Position numbers and translations under genes: made by a program. Below the pieces are notes generated by a model. It had not been told where the DNA came from. It worked only from the letters and a program-made list of their open reading frames with translations, and made no database searches. From Bradyrhizobium sp. 138 (GTDB lineage: Bacteria > Pseudomonadota > Alphaproteobacteria > Rhizobiales > Xanthobacteraceae), in the NCBI RefSeq assembly GCF_023074075.1, contig NZ_JADPKT010000007.1:1-64000 (forward strand): DNA of 64,000 nucleotides. The letters are read 5' to 3'. The first letter of the stretch is position 1; each line of letters starts with the position of its first letter. Shown one piece after another: positions 56,527-64,000 of this stretch.

Positions 56527-56802
56527 TTAGAACGGCATGCCCATCATCTTCGACAGGCGCTCGATCGAGAGATAGCCGGCGTGATACGCGGCGAGGCCGA
56601 GGCCATAGATGATCGCCGAGATGATCGTGGTCCAGATCAGCTTGCGGCCCATCCGGGTCAGGATCGGGGCGCCGGGGTCGGTGCCGGGCGCGCCGACGCC
56701 GTCCTCGTGCTGGCTGCGCACGCCGAACGGCAGCGTCAGGAACAGCGCGACCCACCAGATGACGAAGTAGATCGCGATCGCGGTCGATATCTGGATGGCC
56801 AT
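56527..56802 (-). CDS. DUF1467 family membrane protein
   Basis: A 91-residue protein with two membrane helices: STAIAIYFVIWWVALFLTLP, then the conserved FGVRSQHEDGVGAPGTDPGA loop, then IWTTIISAIIYGLGLAAYHA. This is the DUF1467 pattern, widespread in alphaproteobacteria and of unknown function. It starts nine bases after mce and is usually found next to it, as here. Confidence 0.88.
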   Translation of the reverse strand: MAIQISTAIAIYFVIWWVALFLTLPFGVRSQHEDGVGAPGTDPGAPILTRMGRKLIWTTIISAIIYGLGLAAYHAGYLSIERLSKMMGMPF

Positions 56803-56811
56803 GGGACGGCC

Positions 56812-57216
56812 TTATGCCTGCTCGATTTCAACCAGCGCGCCGGAAAAATCCTTGGGGTGCAGGAACAGCACCGGCTTGCCGTGGGCGCCGATCTTCGGCA
56901 CGCCGTCGCCGAGCACGCGCGCGCCCTCCTTCACCAGCGTGTCGCGCGAGGCGATGATGTCGACGACCTCGTAGCAGACATGGTGAATGCCGCCGTCGGC
57001 ATTGCGCTCGAGGAATTTTGCGATCGGCGAGGCGTCGCCGAGCGGCTCGATGAACTCGATCTTGGTGTTAGGGAGCGTGGCGAACACGGTGATAACGCCG
57101 TGCTCGGGCAGCGGCACGGCTTCCGAGATCTGCGCGCCGAACGCCGCACCATAGATCCTGGCGGCCTTGACGGCATCCTTGGTCGCGATCGCGACATGGT
57201 TGAGCCGGCCCAGCAT
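56812..57216 (-). CDS. mce: methylmalonyl-CoA epimerase
   Basis: A 134-residue vicinal-oxygen-chelate enzyme converting (S)- to (R)-methylmalonyl-CoA in propionyl-CoA metabolism. It shows MLGRLNHVAIATKDAVKAAR with the first metal His, IEFIEPLGDASPIAKFLERN, GGIHHVCYEVVDI with further ligands, and PVLFLHPKDFSGALVEIEQ with the final Glu. Length is typical. It lies 12 bases after rnj. Confidence 0.94.
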   Translation of the reverse strand: MLGRLNHVAIATKDAVKAARIYGAAFGAQISEAVPLPEHGVITVFATLPNTKIEFIEPLGDASPIAKFLERNADGGIHHVCYEVVDIIASRDTLVKEGARVLGDGVPKIGAHGKPVLFLHPKDFSGALVEIEQA

Positions 57217-57228
57217 GGTTCTCTCCCG

Positions 57229-58902
57229 TTAAACTGTCAGTACGTGTACCAGACAGAGGGGCTTTTTGCCCCAATGTTCGTTGATCACGGCCCGGACAGC
57301 GCGTCGCACCGACTCGGCGAGAGCGTCCGCATCGCGGCGGCGCGCCTTCGGCAGTCCCTCGATGGTCGACATCACGGCATCGAAGACGATGTCGTCGAAG
57401 GGCTCGCCTGCCCTGTTTTTCTCGGGGATGCCGACCAGATCGATCTCGGGATCGTCGGCGAGCTCGCCCTGCTCGGTCATGGCAATGGCGACGAAGGCGC
57501 AGCCGGAGAAGGCCATGCGCCGCCGCTCGACCACCGCGCGGGACTTGGAATCCTCCAGGATCGCGCCGTCCTTGTAGAGACGGCCCGACGGGATCTCGCC
57601 GATGATGCCGGGATCGCCGGGGCCGAGCTTGACGAGGTCGCCGTTGCGGCAGACCAGCACGCGCGGCACGCCGGCGGCGCGCGCCAGCTTGGCATGCTCG
57701 TGCAGATGCAGGGCCTCGCCATGGACGGGGATCAGGAGCTGCGGCCTGGTCCAGGCGATCAGGTCGCGCAATTCGTCGCGGCGGGGATGGCCGGAGACGT
57801 GGACCAGGTGATCGCGATCGGTGATGATCTCGACGCCTTGCAGCACCAGATTGTTGACGATCGAGCCGACCGCCTTCTCGTTGCCCGGGATGGTGCGCGA
57901 GGAGAAGATGACGCTGTCGCCGCGGTTGAGCGTGATCTCGGGGTGGTCGTCATTGGCGATGCGCGCCAGTGCGGCGCGCGGCTCGCCCTGGCTGCCGGTA
58001 CAGAGCGCCAGCACCTTGTCCTGCGGCAGATGGCCGTAGATGTCGGGCGAGCGGAAATTCTGCACACCGTCGAGATAGCCGGTCTCGCGCGCGACCTGCA
58101 CCACGCGCTCCATCGCGCGGCCGACCACGACGACCTCGCGGTCGGCGGCTTTCGCGGCGGCGGCCACCGCCTTGATGCGGGCGACGTTGGAGGCGAAGGT
58201 CGTCACGGCGACGCGGCCTTTGGCCGATTTCACGAGGTCGATGATGGTCCGGGCGACCTCGGCCTCCGAGGGCGAGCGGCCGTCGCGCACCGCGTTGGTG
58301 GAATCGCCGATCAGGGCGAGCACGCCCTCCTCGCCCAATTCGCGCAGCCGCTTCTCGTCGGTCGGACGCCCCAGGGTCGGGGTCGGATCGATCTTCCAGT
58401 CGCCGGTGTGCAGCACCGTGCCGGCCGAGCTGTGGATCGCCAGCGCGTGCGCCTCGGGAATCGAGTGCGCGACGGGGATGAATTCGACGTTGAACGGGCC
58501 GACATCGACGCGTCCGCCCGACGGCACCACCGTCACCGGAATCTTCGGCGCGTTGCGCTCGGCGGCGCATTTGGCCTCGAACAAAGCGGCGCTGAACTGC
58601 GTCGCATAGATCGGGCATTTCAGCTTCGGCCAGAGATCGATGATGGCGCCGAAATGGTCCTCATGGGCATGGGTCAGCACCAGGCCCATCAGGTTCTTGC
58701 GTTCCTTCTCCAGGAAGCTGATGTCGGGCATGATCAGGTCGATGCCCGGCAGATGCTCCTCGTCGCCGAAGGAGACGCCGAGATCGACCGCGAGCCAGGC
58801 GCGCTGCTGGCGGTTGCCGAGGCCGTAGATCGACAGGTTCATGCCGATCTCGCCGACGCCGCCGAGCGGCGCAAATACGAGTTCGTCGGGCTTCGCCATC
58901 AC
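57229..58902 (-). CDS. rnj: ribonuclease J
   Basis: A 557-residue beta-CASP metallo-beta-lactamase nuclease acting as 5'-3' exonuclease and endonuclease in mRNA and rRNA processing. It shows the metal motif VLTHAHEDHFGAIIDLWPKL, HSIPEAHALAIHSSAGTVLH, GDSTNAVRDGRSPSEAEV, the beta-CASP segment LALCTGSQGEPRAALARIAN and VSGHPRRDELRDLIAWTRPQ. A C-terminal domain follows. Its start overlaps the birA stop by four bases. Confidence 0.95.
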   Translation of the reverse strand: MMAKPDELVFAPLGGVGEIGMNLSIYGLGNRQQRAWLAVDLGVSFGDEEHLPGIDLIMPDISFLEKERKNLMGLVLTHAHEDHFGAIIDLWPKLKCPIYATQFSAALFEAKCAAERNAPKIPVTVVPSGGRVDVGPFNVEFIPVAHSIPEAHALAIHSSAGTVLHTGDWKIDPTPTLGRPTDEKRLRELGEEGVLALIGDSTNAVRDGRSPSEAEVARTIIDLVKSAKGRVAVTTFASNVARIKAVAAAAKAADREVVVVGRAMERVVQVARETGYLDGVQNFRSPDIYGHLPQDKVLALCTGSQGEPRAALARIANDDHPEITLNRGDSVIFSSRTIPGNEKAVGSIVNNLVLQGVEIITDRDHLVHVSGHPRRDELRDLIAWTRPQLLIPVHGEALHLHEHAKLARAAGVPRVLVCRNGDLVKLGPGDPGIIGEIPSGRLYKDGAILEDSKSRAVVERRRMAFSGCAFVAIAMTEQGELADDPEIDLVGIPEKNRAGEPFDDIVFDAVMSTIEGLPKARRRDADALAESVRRAVRAVINEHWGKKPLCLVHVLTV

Positions 58903-59705
58903 GCAGCTCCCACGGAGGCGACCGGGCCGAAGAACACTTCGCCCGCGGCCACCGGCACGAGGCGGCCCTCCGCGGTGCGGACGATCAGGCAGCCAGTGTC
59001 GTCGATGGTGTCAAAAATGCCTTCCAGCGTCATCGTTCCCGTGTGGATCGCGACCTTCTCGCCGAGACCGGCGGCGCGCTCCAGCCAAAGCTTGCGGATC
59101 TCGGCAAAGCCGCGGCCATTGTCCCAGATACCTCGGAACTCGACCCAGGCGTCGGATAGCGCGGAGAACAGCTCTTCCGCACCGATCTGGACGCCCAGCG
59201 CAGCCAGCGACACCGCGGGCGTCGGGGTGCCCTCGGGGGCGGCAACGACATTGGTGCCGATGCCCGCCACCACAGCGAGGCGATCCCCGATGGCCTCGGC
59301 TTCGAGCGCAATGCCGACCAGCTTCTTGCCACCGGCGAGCACGTCATTAGGCCATTTCAGGGCGTAGCGGGGACGGCCCTCGCCGAGGCGCAGCGCGGCC
59401 TCGAGGCTGACCTTCTCCAGCGCCGCCTCCTCCGCGAGCCCCGCGGCAAAGCCGAGCGTGGCGGCGACGGCGGGGGCGACGTCCATAACTTCGAGGATGC
59501 TGGCGGCGAGATTGCCGCGCGGCGCGATCCAGGCGCGCTGACGGCGGCCGCGGCCGGCGGTCTGATCCGATGTGACGAACCACATCGGGCCGCACTCCCC
59601 GGCCCTCGCCTGCTCGATCGCCTCGGTATTGGTCGAGCCGGTCCGTTCGAACGCCGCGAGCTTGTAGCCCGCGGCCGATGCGCGAGGACCGAGCGCGAAA
59701 GCCAT
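58899..59705 (-). CDS. birA: biotin--[acetyl-CoA-carboxylase] ligase
   Basis: A 268-residue biotin protein ligase that attaches biotin to carboxylases via biotinyl-AMP. It shows FERTGSTNTEAIEQARAG, the glycine/arginine loop TAGRGRRQRAWIAPRGNLAA, catalytic ALKWPNDVLAGGKKLVGIAL, and a C-terminal SH3-like domain. It lacks the N-terminal DNA-binding domain of E. coli BirA, so it is a monofunctional ligase. It sits two bases after nuoN, an arrangement common in rhizobia. Confidence 0.94.
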   Translation of the reverse strand: MAFALGPRASAAGYKLAAFERTGSTNTEAIEQARAGECGPMWFVTSDQTAGRGRRQRAWIAPRGNLAASILEVMDVAPAVAATLGFAAGLAEEAALEKVSLEAALRLGEGRPRYALKWPNDVLAGGKKLVGIALEAEAIGDRLAVVAGIGTNVVAAPEGTPTPAVSLAALGVQIGAEELFSALSDAWVEFRGIWDNGRGFAEIRKLWLERAAGLGEKVAIHTGTMTLEGIFDTIDDTGCLIVRTAEGRLVPVAAGEVFFGPVASVGAA

Positions 59706-59706
59706 C

Positions 59707-61143
59707 CTAGAACAGCGACTTTGCGGCGGCGGAGGCGACGCTCACCACCGGACCTGCGAACAGCGCAAACAGGATGTTGAACAGGCCCGCAACCGCCAGC
59801 ACCGTCTTCACCTCAACGCGCACCGGATCGACCTGGCCGGCCGGCTCGTCGAAATACATCGTCTTGACGATGGCGAGGTAGTAGTAGGCGCCGACCACGC
59901 TGGTCAGCACGCCGATGACGGCGAGCGTGAACAGGTTCGCCTTGATGGCGGCGACGAAGACGTACCATTTGGCGAAGAAGCCGGCGAGCGGCGGAATGCC
60001 GGCGAGCGAGAACAGCAGCATCGCGAACATGAAGGCGAGCAGCGGATTGGTCCGCGACAGGCCGGCGAAATCGCTGATCTGCTCGACGGCCTGGCCGTTG
60101 CGGCGCATGGCGAGGATGATCGAGAACGAGCCCAGCGTCATCGCGACATAGATCACGATGTACATCAACACACCCTGCGCGCCCTCGACCGTGCCCGAGG
60201 CAAGGCCGACCAGCGCGAAGCCCATGTGGCCGATCGACGAATAGGCCATCAGGCGCTTGATGTTGCTCTGGCCGATCGCGGCGAACGAACCCAGTGCCAT
60301 CGAGGCGATCGCCACGAACACCAGGATCTGCTGCCACTGCGAGACGATGCCGGGGAACGCGGTCAGCGTGACGCGGGTGAACACGGCGAGCGCGGCGACC
60401 TTCGGCGCCGAGGCGAAGAAGGCGGTGACCGGGGTCGGCGCGCCCTCGTAGACGTCGGGCGTCCACATGTGGAACGGCACGGCCGAAACCTTGAAGCAGA
60501 GACCGACGAGCAGGAAAACGAGACCGAATATCAGGCCGACATTGGAGACGGTCGCGGCCGCGGCGATGCCGGTGAAGCTGACCGTGCCGGTGAAGCCGTA
60601 AATGAGCGAAGCGCCATAGAGCAGCATGCCCGAGGACAGCGCGCCGAGCACGAAATACTTCAGGCCGGCTTCGGTCGACTTGGCATTGTCGCGATTCGAG
60701 GTCGCGACGACGTAGAGCGCCAGCGACATCAGCTCGAGGCCGAGATAGAGCGAGATCAAATCGCCGGCCGAGATCAGCACCATCATGCCGAGCGTCGAGA
60801 GCAGCACCAGGATGGCGTACTCGAAAATGCGGCGCGACGGGTCGGACAGGAACTCGGTCGACAGCACCAGCGTCACCGCCGAGCCGATCAGGGCCAGGAT
60901 CTTCATGAAGCGAGCGAAGTCGTCGACGATGAAGCTGCCGCCGAAGGTCACATGCTTGCCCGCGGGCAGCATGTATTCGAGCACGCCGACCACGACCAGG
61001 AGCACGACCGCCAGCGAGGTGACCGCGCTGGTGGTGCCCTGCCCGCGATAGGCACCCAGCATCAGGAGCGCCATCGCGCCGATCGCGAGCACGATCTCGG
61101 GCAGCACCGGCGCCAGTTGATATCCTGCAGTCTCAAAGCTCAT
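59707..61143 (-). CDS. nuoN: NADH-quinone oxidoreductase subunit N
   Basis: A 478-residue antiporter-like membrane subunit of complex I, one of three likely proton-pumping subunits. It has about 14 helices. LSLYLGLELMSLALYVVATS contains the conserved membrane Glu, and LVGLCFKVSAVPFHMWTPDV and YEGAPTPVTAFFASAPKVAA contain the conserved Lys/His segment. MAYSSIGHMGFALVGLASGT follows. It is the last nuo gene, directly before birA. Confidence 0.96.
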   Translation of the reverse strand: MSFETAGYQLAPVLPEIVLAIGAMALLMLGAYRGQGTTSAVTSLAVVLLVVVGVLEYMLPAGKHVTFGGSFIVDDFARFMKILALIGSAVTLVLSTEFLSDPSRRIFEYAILVLLSTLGMMVLISAGDLISLYLGLELMSLALYVVATSNRDNAKSTEAGLKYFVLGALSSGMLLYGASLIYGFTGTVSFTGIAAAATVSNVGLIFGLVFLLVGLCFKVSAVPFHMWTPDVYEGAPTPVTAFFASAPKVAALAVFTRVTLTAFPGIVSQWQQILVFVAIASMALGSFAAIGQSNIKRLMAYSSIGHMGFALVGLASGTVEGAQGVLMYIVIYVAMTLGSFSIILAMRRNGQAVEQISDFAGLSRTNPLLAFMFAMLLFSLAGIPPLAGFFAKWYVFVAAIKANLFTLAVIGVLTSVVGAYYYLAIVKTMYFDEPAGQVDPVRVEVKTVLAVAGLFNILFALFAGPVVSVASAAAKSLF

Positions 61144-61165
61144 GACGATATCCTGACCTGCCCGA

Positions 61166-62674
61166 TCACTGGAGCAGTGCGGCGGCCTTCACGGCCGTCA
61201 CAGCGGTGTTGTAATTGTTGACGAGTTGCTGGACCGAGGCGGCCGACATGTCGAGCACCGGCTTCGGATAGACGCCGAACAGGATCGTCAGCGCGATCAT
61301 CGGGAACAGCGTCAGGCACTCCCGGAAGGTGAGATCCTTCATGCTCGCCAGTGACGGCTTGACCAGCGCCCCGAACACGACCTTGCGGTAGAGCCACAGC
61401 GCGTAGCCCGCCGACAGGATCACGCCGAAGGTGGCGAAGAACGCCGTCGGGATCGAGACCTTGAAGGTGCCGAGCAGCGTCATGAACTCGCCGACGAATC
61501 CACTCGTGCCGGGCAGACCGACATTGGCCATGGTGAAGACCATGAAGGTCATCGCGTAGAGCGGCATCCGGTTGACGAGGCCGCCATAGGCCGCGATCTC
61601 GCGGGTGTGCAGCCGGTCGTAGACGACGCCGACGCAGAGGAACAGCGCGCCGGAGACGATGCCGTGCGAGATCATCTGGAACATGCCGCCGGCGACGCCC
61701 TGCATGGTGCCGGCGAAGATGCCCATGGTGACGAAGCCCATATGCGCGACCGAGGAGTACGCGATCAGCTTCTTCATGTCCTCCTGCATCAAGGCCACCA
61801 GCGAGGTGTAGATGATGGCGATGGCCGAGAGCGTGAAGATCAGCGGCGCGAAGTCGTGCGAGGCCAGCGGGAACATCGGCAGCGAGAAGCGCAGGAAGCC
61901 GTAGCCGCCCATCTTCAGGAGGATCGCGGCCAGGACCACCGAGCCCGCGGTCGGCGCCTCGACGTGCGCGTCGGGAAGCCAGGTGTGCACCGGCCACATC
62001 GGCATCTTCACCGCGAATGAGGCGAAGAAGGCCAGCCAGGCCCAGGTCTGCAAGGAGCGCGGCACGGCGGTGTGCATCAGGGTCGGGATGTCGGTGGTGC
62101 CGCCGTTCCAGTACAGCGCCATGATGGCGAGCAGCATCAGGACCGAGCCAAGCAGCGTGTAGAGGAAGAACTTGAACGAGGCGTAGACCCGGCGCGGACC
62201 ACCCCAGACGCCGATGATCAGGAACATCGGGATCAGGCCGCCCTCGAAGAACAGATAGAACAGCACGAGATCCAGCGCCGAGAAGGTGCCGACCATCAGC
62301 GTTTCCAGGATCAGGAACGCCATCATGTATTCGCGGACGCGGTTGGTGATCGCCTTCCAGCTCGCGATGATGCAGAACGGCATCACGGCGGTGGTGAGGA
62401 TCACCAGCGGCAGCGAGATGCCGTCGACACCCATGTGGTAGGTGATGCCGGTGGCGAGCCAGTTCGCCTTCTCGACGAACTGGAAGTCGGGATTGGCGGG
62501 GTCGAAGCGCATGACCAGGATCACCGACACCGCGAAGGTGATCAGCGTGGTCCAGAGCGCGATCCAGCGCGAATTGCGCTTGGCCGCCTCGTCATCGCCG
62601 CGGCTGAGATAGACGATCAGCGCGCCGACCAGCGGCAGGAACGTCGTGACCGAAAGGATGGGCCAGGTCGTCAT
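61166..62674 (-). CDS. nuoM: NADH-quinone oxidoreductase subunit M
   Basis: A 502-residue antiporter-like complex I subunit. It has about 14 helices, [20 protein letters not shown] with the conserved Glu, [20 protein letters not shown] with the conserved Lys, [20 protein letters not shown] and [20 protein letters not shown]. It directly abuts nuoL (no spacer) and is 22 bases before nuoN. Confidence 0.97.
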   Translation of the reverse strand: MTTWPILSVTTFLPLVGALIVYLSRGDDEAAKRNSRWIALWTTLITFAVSVILVMRFDPANPDFQFVEKANWLATGITYHMGVDGISLPLVILTTAVMPFCIIASWKAITNRVREYMMAFLILETLMVGTFSALDLVLFYLFFEGGLIPMFLIIGVWGGPRRVYASFKFFLYTLLGSVLMLLAIMALYWNGGTTDIPTLMHTAVPRSLQTWAWLAFFASFAVKMPMWPVHTWLPDAHVEAPTAGSVVLAAILLKMGGYGFLRFSLPMFPLASHDFAPLIFTLSAIAIIYTSLVALMQEDMKKLIAYSSVAHMGFVTMGIFAGTMQGVAGGMFQMISHGIVSGALFLCVGVVYDRLHTREIAAYGGLVNRMPLYAMTFMVFTMANVGLPGTSGFVGEFMTLLGTFKVSIPTAFFATFGVILSAGYALWLYRKVVFGALVKPSLASMKDLTFRECLTLFPMIALTILFGVYPKPVLDMSAASVQQLVNNYNTAVTAVKAAALLQ

Positions 62675-64000
62675 TTACTGGCCTCCAAAGCCGAACATGA
62701 ACCAGGTGATCAGGCCGGCGGCGCCGATCAGCATGGCGAACGCATAGTGATAGAGATAGCCGGTCTGGATCTTCACGACGTTGCGGGTGACGTCCAGCAC
62801 GCGGGCGGAGACGCCGTCGGGGCCTAGGCCGTCGATGATGAAGCCGTCGCCCTTCTTCCAGAGCTGGTAGCCGATCCACTTCGCCGGACGGACGAAGATG
62901 ATGTCGTAGAGCTCGTCGAAGTACCATTTGTTGAGCAGGAACTGGTACAGCCCCGGCTGCTCTTTGGCGAGCTGGACCGGGATGTAAGGCCGCTGGATAT
63001 AGAACAGGTACGAGATCAGGAAGCCCATCACCATCATCACCGTCGGCAGGAAAGCGATGGTCGCGGGGATGTGGTGCATCTCCTCGATGATGTGGGGGTT
63101 CATCTTCACGGACTCGCGGAAGAACTCCTCGACGCCGTGACCGGCGAACAGCTCCTTGAACGGGAAACCGGCCAAGATCGAACCAACCGCCAGCACGCCG
63201 ATCGGGACCAGGATCCAGAGCGGAGCTTCATGCGCGGCCTCGTAATGATGCTCGTCATGCGGCTCGCCGTGGAAGGTCTTGAAAATCAGGCGCCAGGAGT
63301 AGAACGAGGTCAGGCCGGCGGCGACGACCGTCATCAGGAAACCGTACACCCCGAACGGATTGTGCGAGGCGTAGGCGGACTCGATGATCGCGTCCTTGGA
63401 GAAATAGCCGGCGGTGAGCGGGAAACCGGTCAGCGCCAAGGTGCCGACCACCATCACCGCATAGGTGTAGGGGATCTTCTTCCAGAGGCCGCCCATGTTG
63501 CGGATGTCCTGCTCGTGGTGCATCGCATAGATCACCGAGCCGGAGCCTAGGAACAGCAGCGCCTTGAAGAAGGCGTGCGTGAACAGATGGAACATGCCGA
63601 CCGAATAGGCCCCTGCCCCCATCGCGACGAACATGTAGCCGAGCTGCGAACAGGTCGAATAGGCGACGATGCGCTTGATGTCGTTCTGGACGAGGCCGAT
63701 GGTCGCCGCGAAGAACGCCGTGGTGGCGCCGAAGAACATCACGACGGCCTGCGCATTCGGGGCGAGCTCGAACAGCGGCGACAGGCGCGCCACCATGAAC
63801 ACGCCGGCGGTGACCATGGTCGCGGCGTGGATCAGCGCCGAGACCGGCGTCGGGCCTTCCATCGCGTCCGGCAACCAGGTGTGCAGCAGGAACTGCGCGG
63901 ACTTGCCCATCGCGCCCATGAACAGGAGGAGACAGGTCAGTGTCAGCGCGTCGGCATGCCAGCCGAGGAAGTCGATGGTCTTGCCGGTAAGGCCAGGGGC
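62675..64000 (-). CDS. nuoL: NADH-quinone oxidoreductase subunit L (partial, continues past right edge)
   Basis: The C-terminal 441 codons of NuoL; the frame is open to the last base of the window. Visible are [20 protein letters not shown] with the conserved Lys, [40 protein letters not shown], and the long C-terminal part with the lateral amphipathic helix and final anchor helix ([20 protein letters not shown]). The subunit is usually near 700 residues, so about 250 N-terminal residues lie outside the window. Confidence 0.97.
   Translation of the reverse strand, partial: APGLTGKTIDFLGWHADALTLTCLLLFMGAMGKSAQFLLHTWLPDAMEGPTPVSALIHAATMVTAGVFMVARLSPLFELAPNAQAVVMFFGATTAFFAATIGLVQNDIKRIVAYSTCSQLGYMFVAMGAGAYSVGMFHLFTHAFFKALLFLGSGSVIYAMHHEQDIRNMGGLWKKIPYTYAVMVVGTLALTGFPLTAGYFSKDAIIESAYASHNPFGVYGFLMTVVAAGLTSFYSWRLIFKTFHGEPHDEHHYEAAHEAPLWILVPIGVLAVGSILAGFPFKELFAGHGVEEFFRESVKMNPHIIEEMHHIPATIAFLPTVMMVMGFLISYLFYIQRPYIPVQLAKEQPGLYQFLLNKWYFDELYDIIFVRPAKWIGYQLWKKGDGFIIDGLGPDGVSARVLDVTRNVVKIQTGYLYHYAFAMLIGAAGLITWFMFGFGGQ

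Noticed and set aside
56521..59367. Plus-strand open frame of 948 codons
   Set aside because: Antisense to DUF1467, mce, rnj and birA; no domain signal.

Overview
The window is high-GC alphaproteobacterial chromosome and looks like Bradyrhizobium (Nitrobacteraceae). Gene order supports this: an lpx-bam-cds-frr-pyrH-tsf-rpsB block, then dnaE1, lolCD-proS, the five-gene copper operon known as pcuABCDE in B. diazoefficiens, and then mce-rnj-birA-nuoNML. Most genes are on the minus strand. No rRNA gene, intact tRNA gene, CRISPR array, IS element or prophage was recognised.

Layout. 1-424: left-edge SugE/Gdx-type SMR exporter whose frame runs off the window. 685-15895: envelope and translation block, transcribed from rpsB (tsf, pyrH, frr, uppS, cdsA, dxr, rseP, bamA, lpxD, fabZ, lpxA, lpxI, lpxB), covering ribosome assembly, isoprenoid and phospholipid precursors, outer-membrane protein insertion and lipid A. 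One oppositely oriented KTSC-domain gene sits between fabZ and lpxA. 16100-24288: a caspase-fold protein lacking its catalytic dyad, a lipoprotein, dnaE1, a 32-residue membrane peptide under an apparent LexA box, and an Omp25/RopB-like porin. 24843-32617: accessory genes, including a methionine aminopeptidase with an in-frame amber codon, a Clp-fold periplasmic protein, a two-domain GNAT, an FAD oxidase with a frameshifted LysR regulator, and an MmyB-type regulator divergent from an oxidoreductase. 32649-36048: lolD, lolC and proS. 36193-41568: pcuE-D-C-B-A.

41569-42304 is a gene-poor gap holding hairpins and a strong plus-strand terminator, probably a small RNA. 42305-45888: sugar ABC importer. 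46107-53553: a thiazoline-carboxylate hydrolase-like gene, a RidA gene, a shortened LysR regulator and a complete peptide/nickel-type ABC importer. Two copies of a MITE-like repeat each supply the last three codons and the stop codon of a neighbouring gene. 53826-59705: an exported protein of unknown function, mtnK, small membrane proteins, mce, rnj and birA. 59707-64000: nuoN, nuoM and the C-terminal part of nuoL.

The most interesting candidate is the 32-codon ORF at 23292-23390. It has a good ribosome-binding site, a single transmembrane segment, and an exact GTTC-N7-GTTC LexA-type site lying between a CTTGAC -35 and a plausible -10. This arrangement recalls SOS-induced membrane peptides such as Caulobacter SidA and E. 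coli TisB. Other strong observations are the Tyr/Ala pseudo-caspase, the repeat-donated gene ends, the structured RNA candidate and three damaged or shortened accessory genes.
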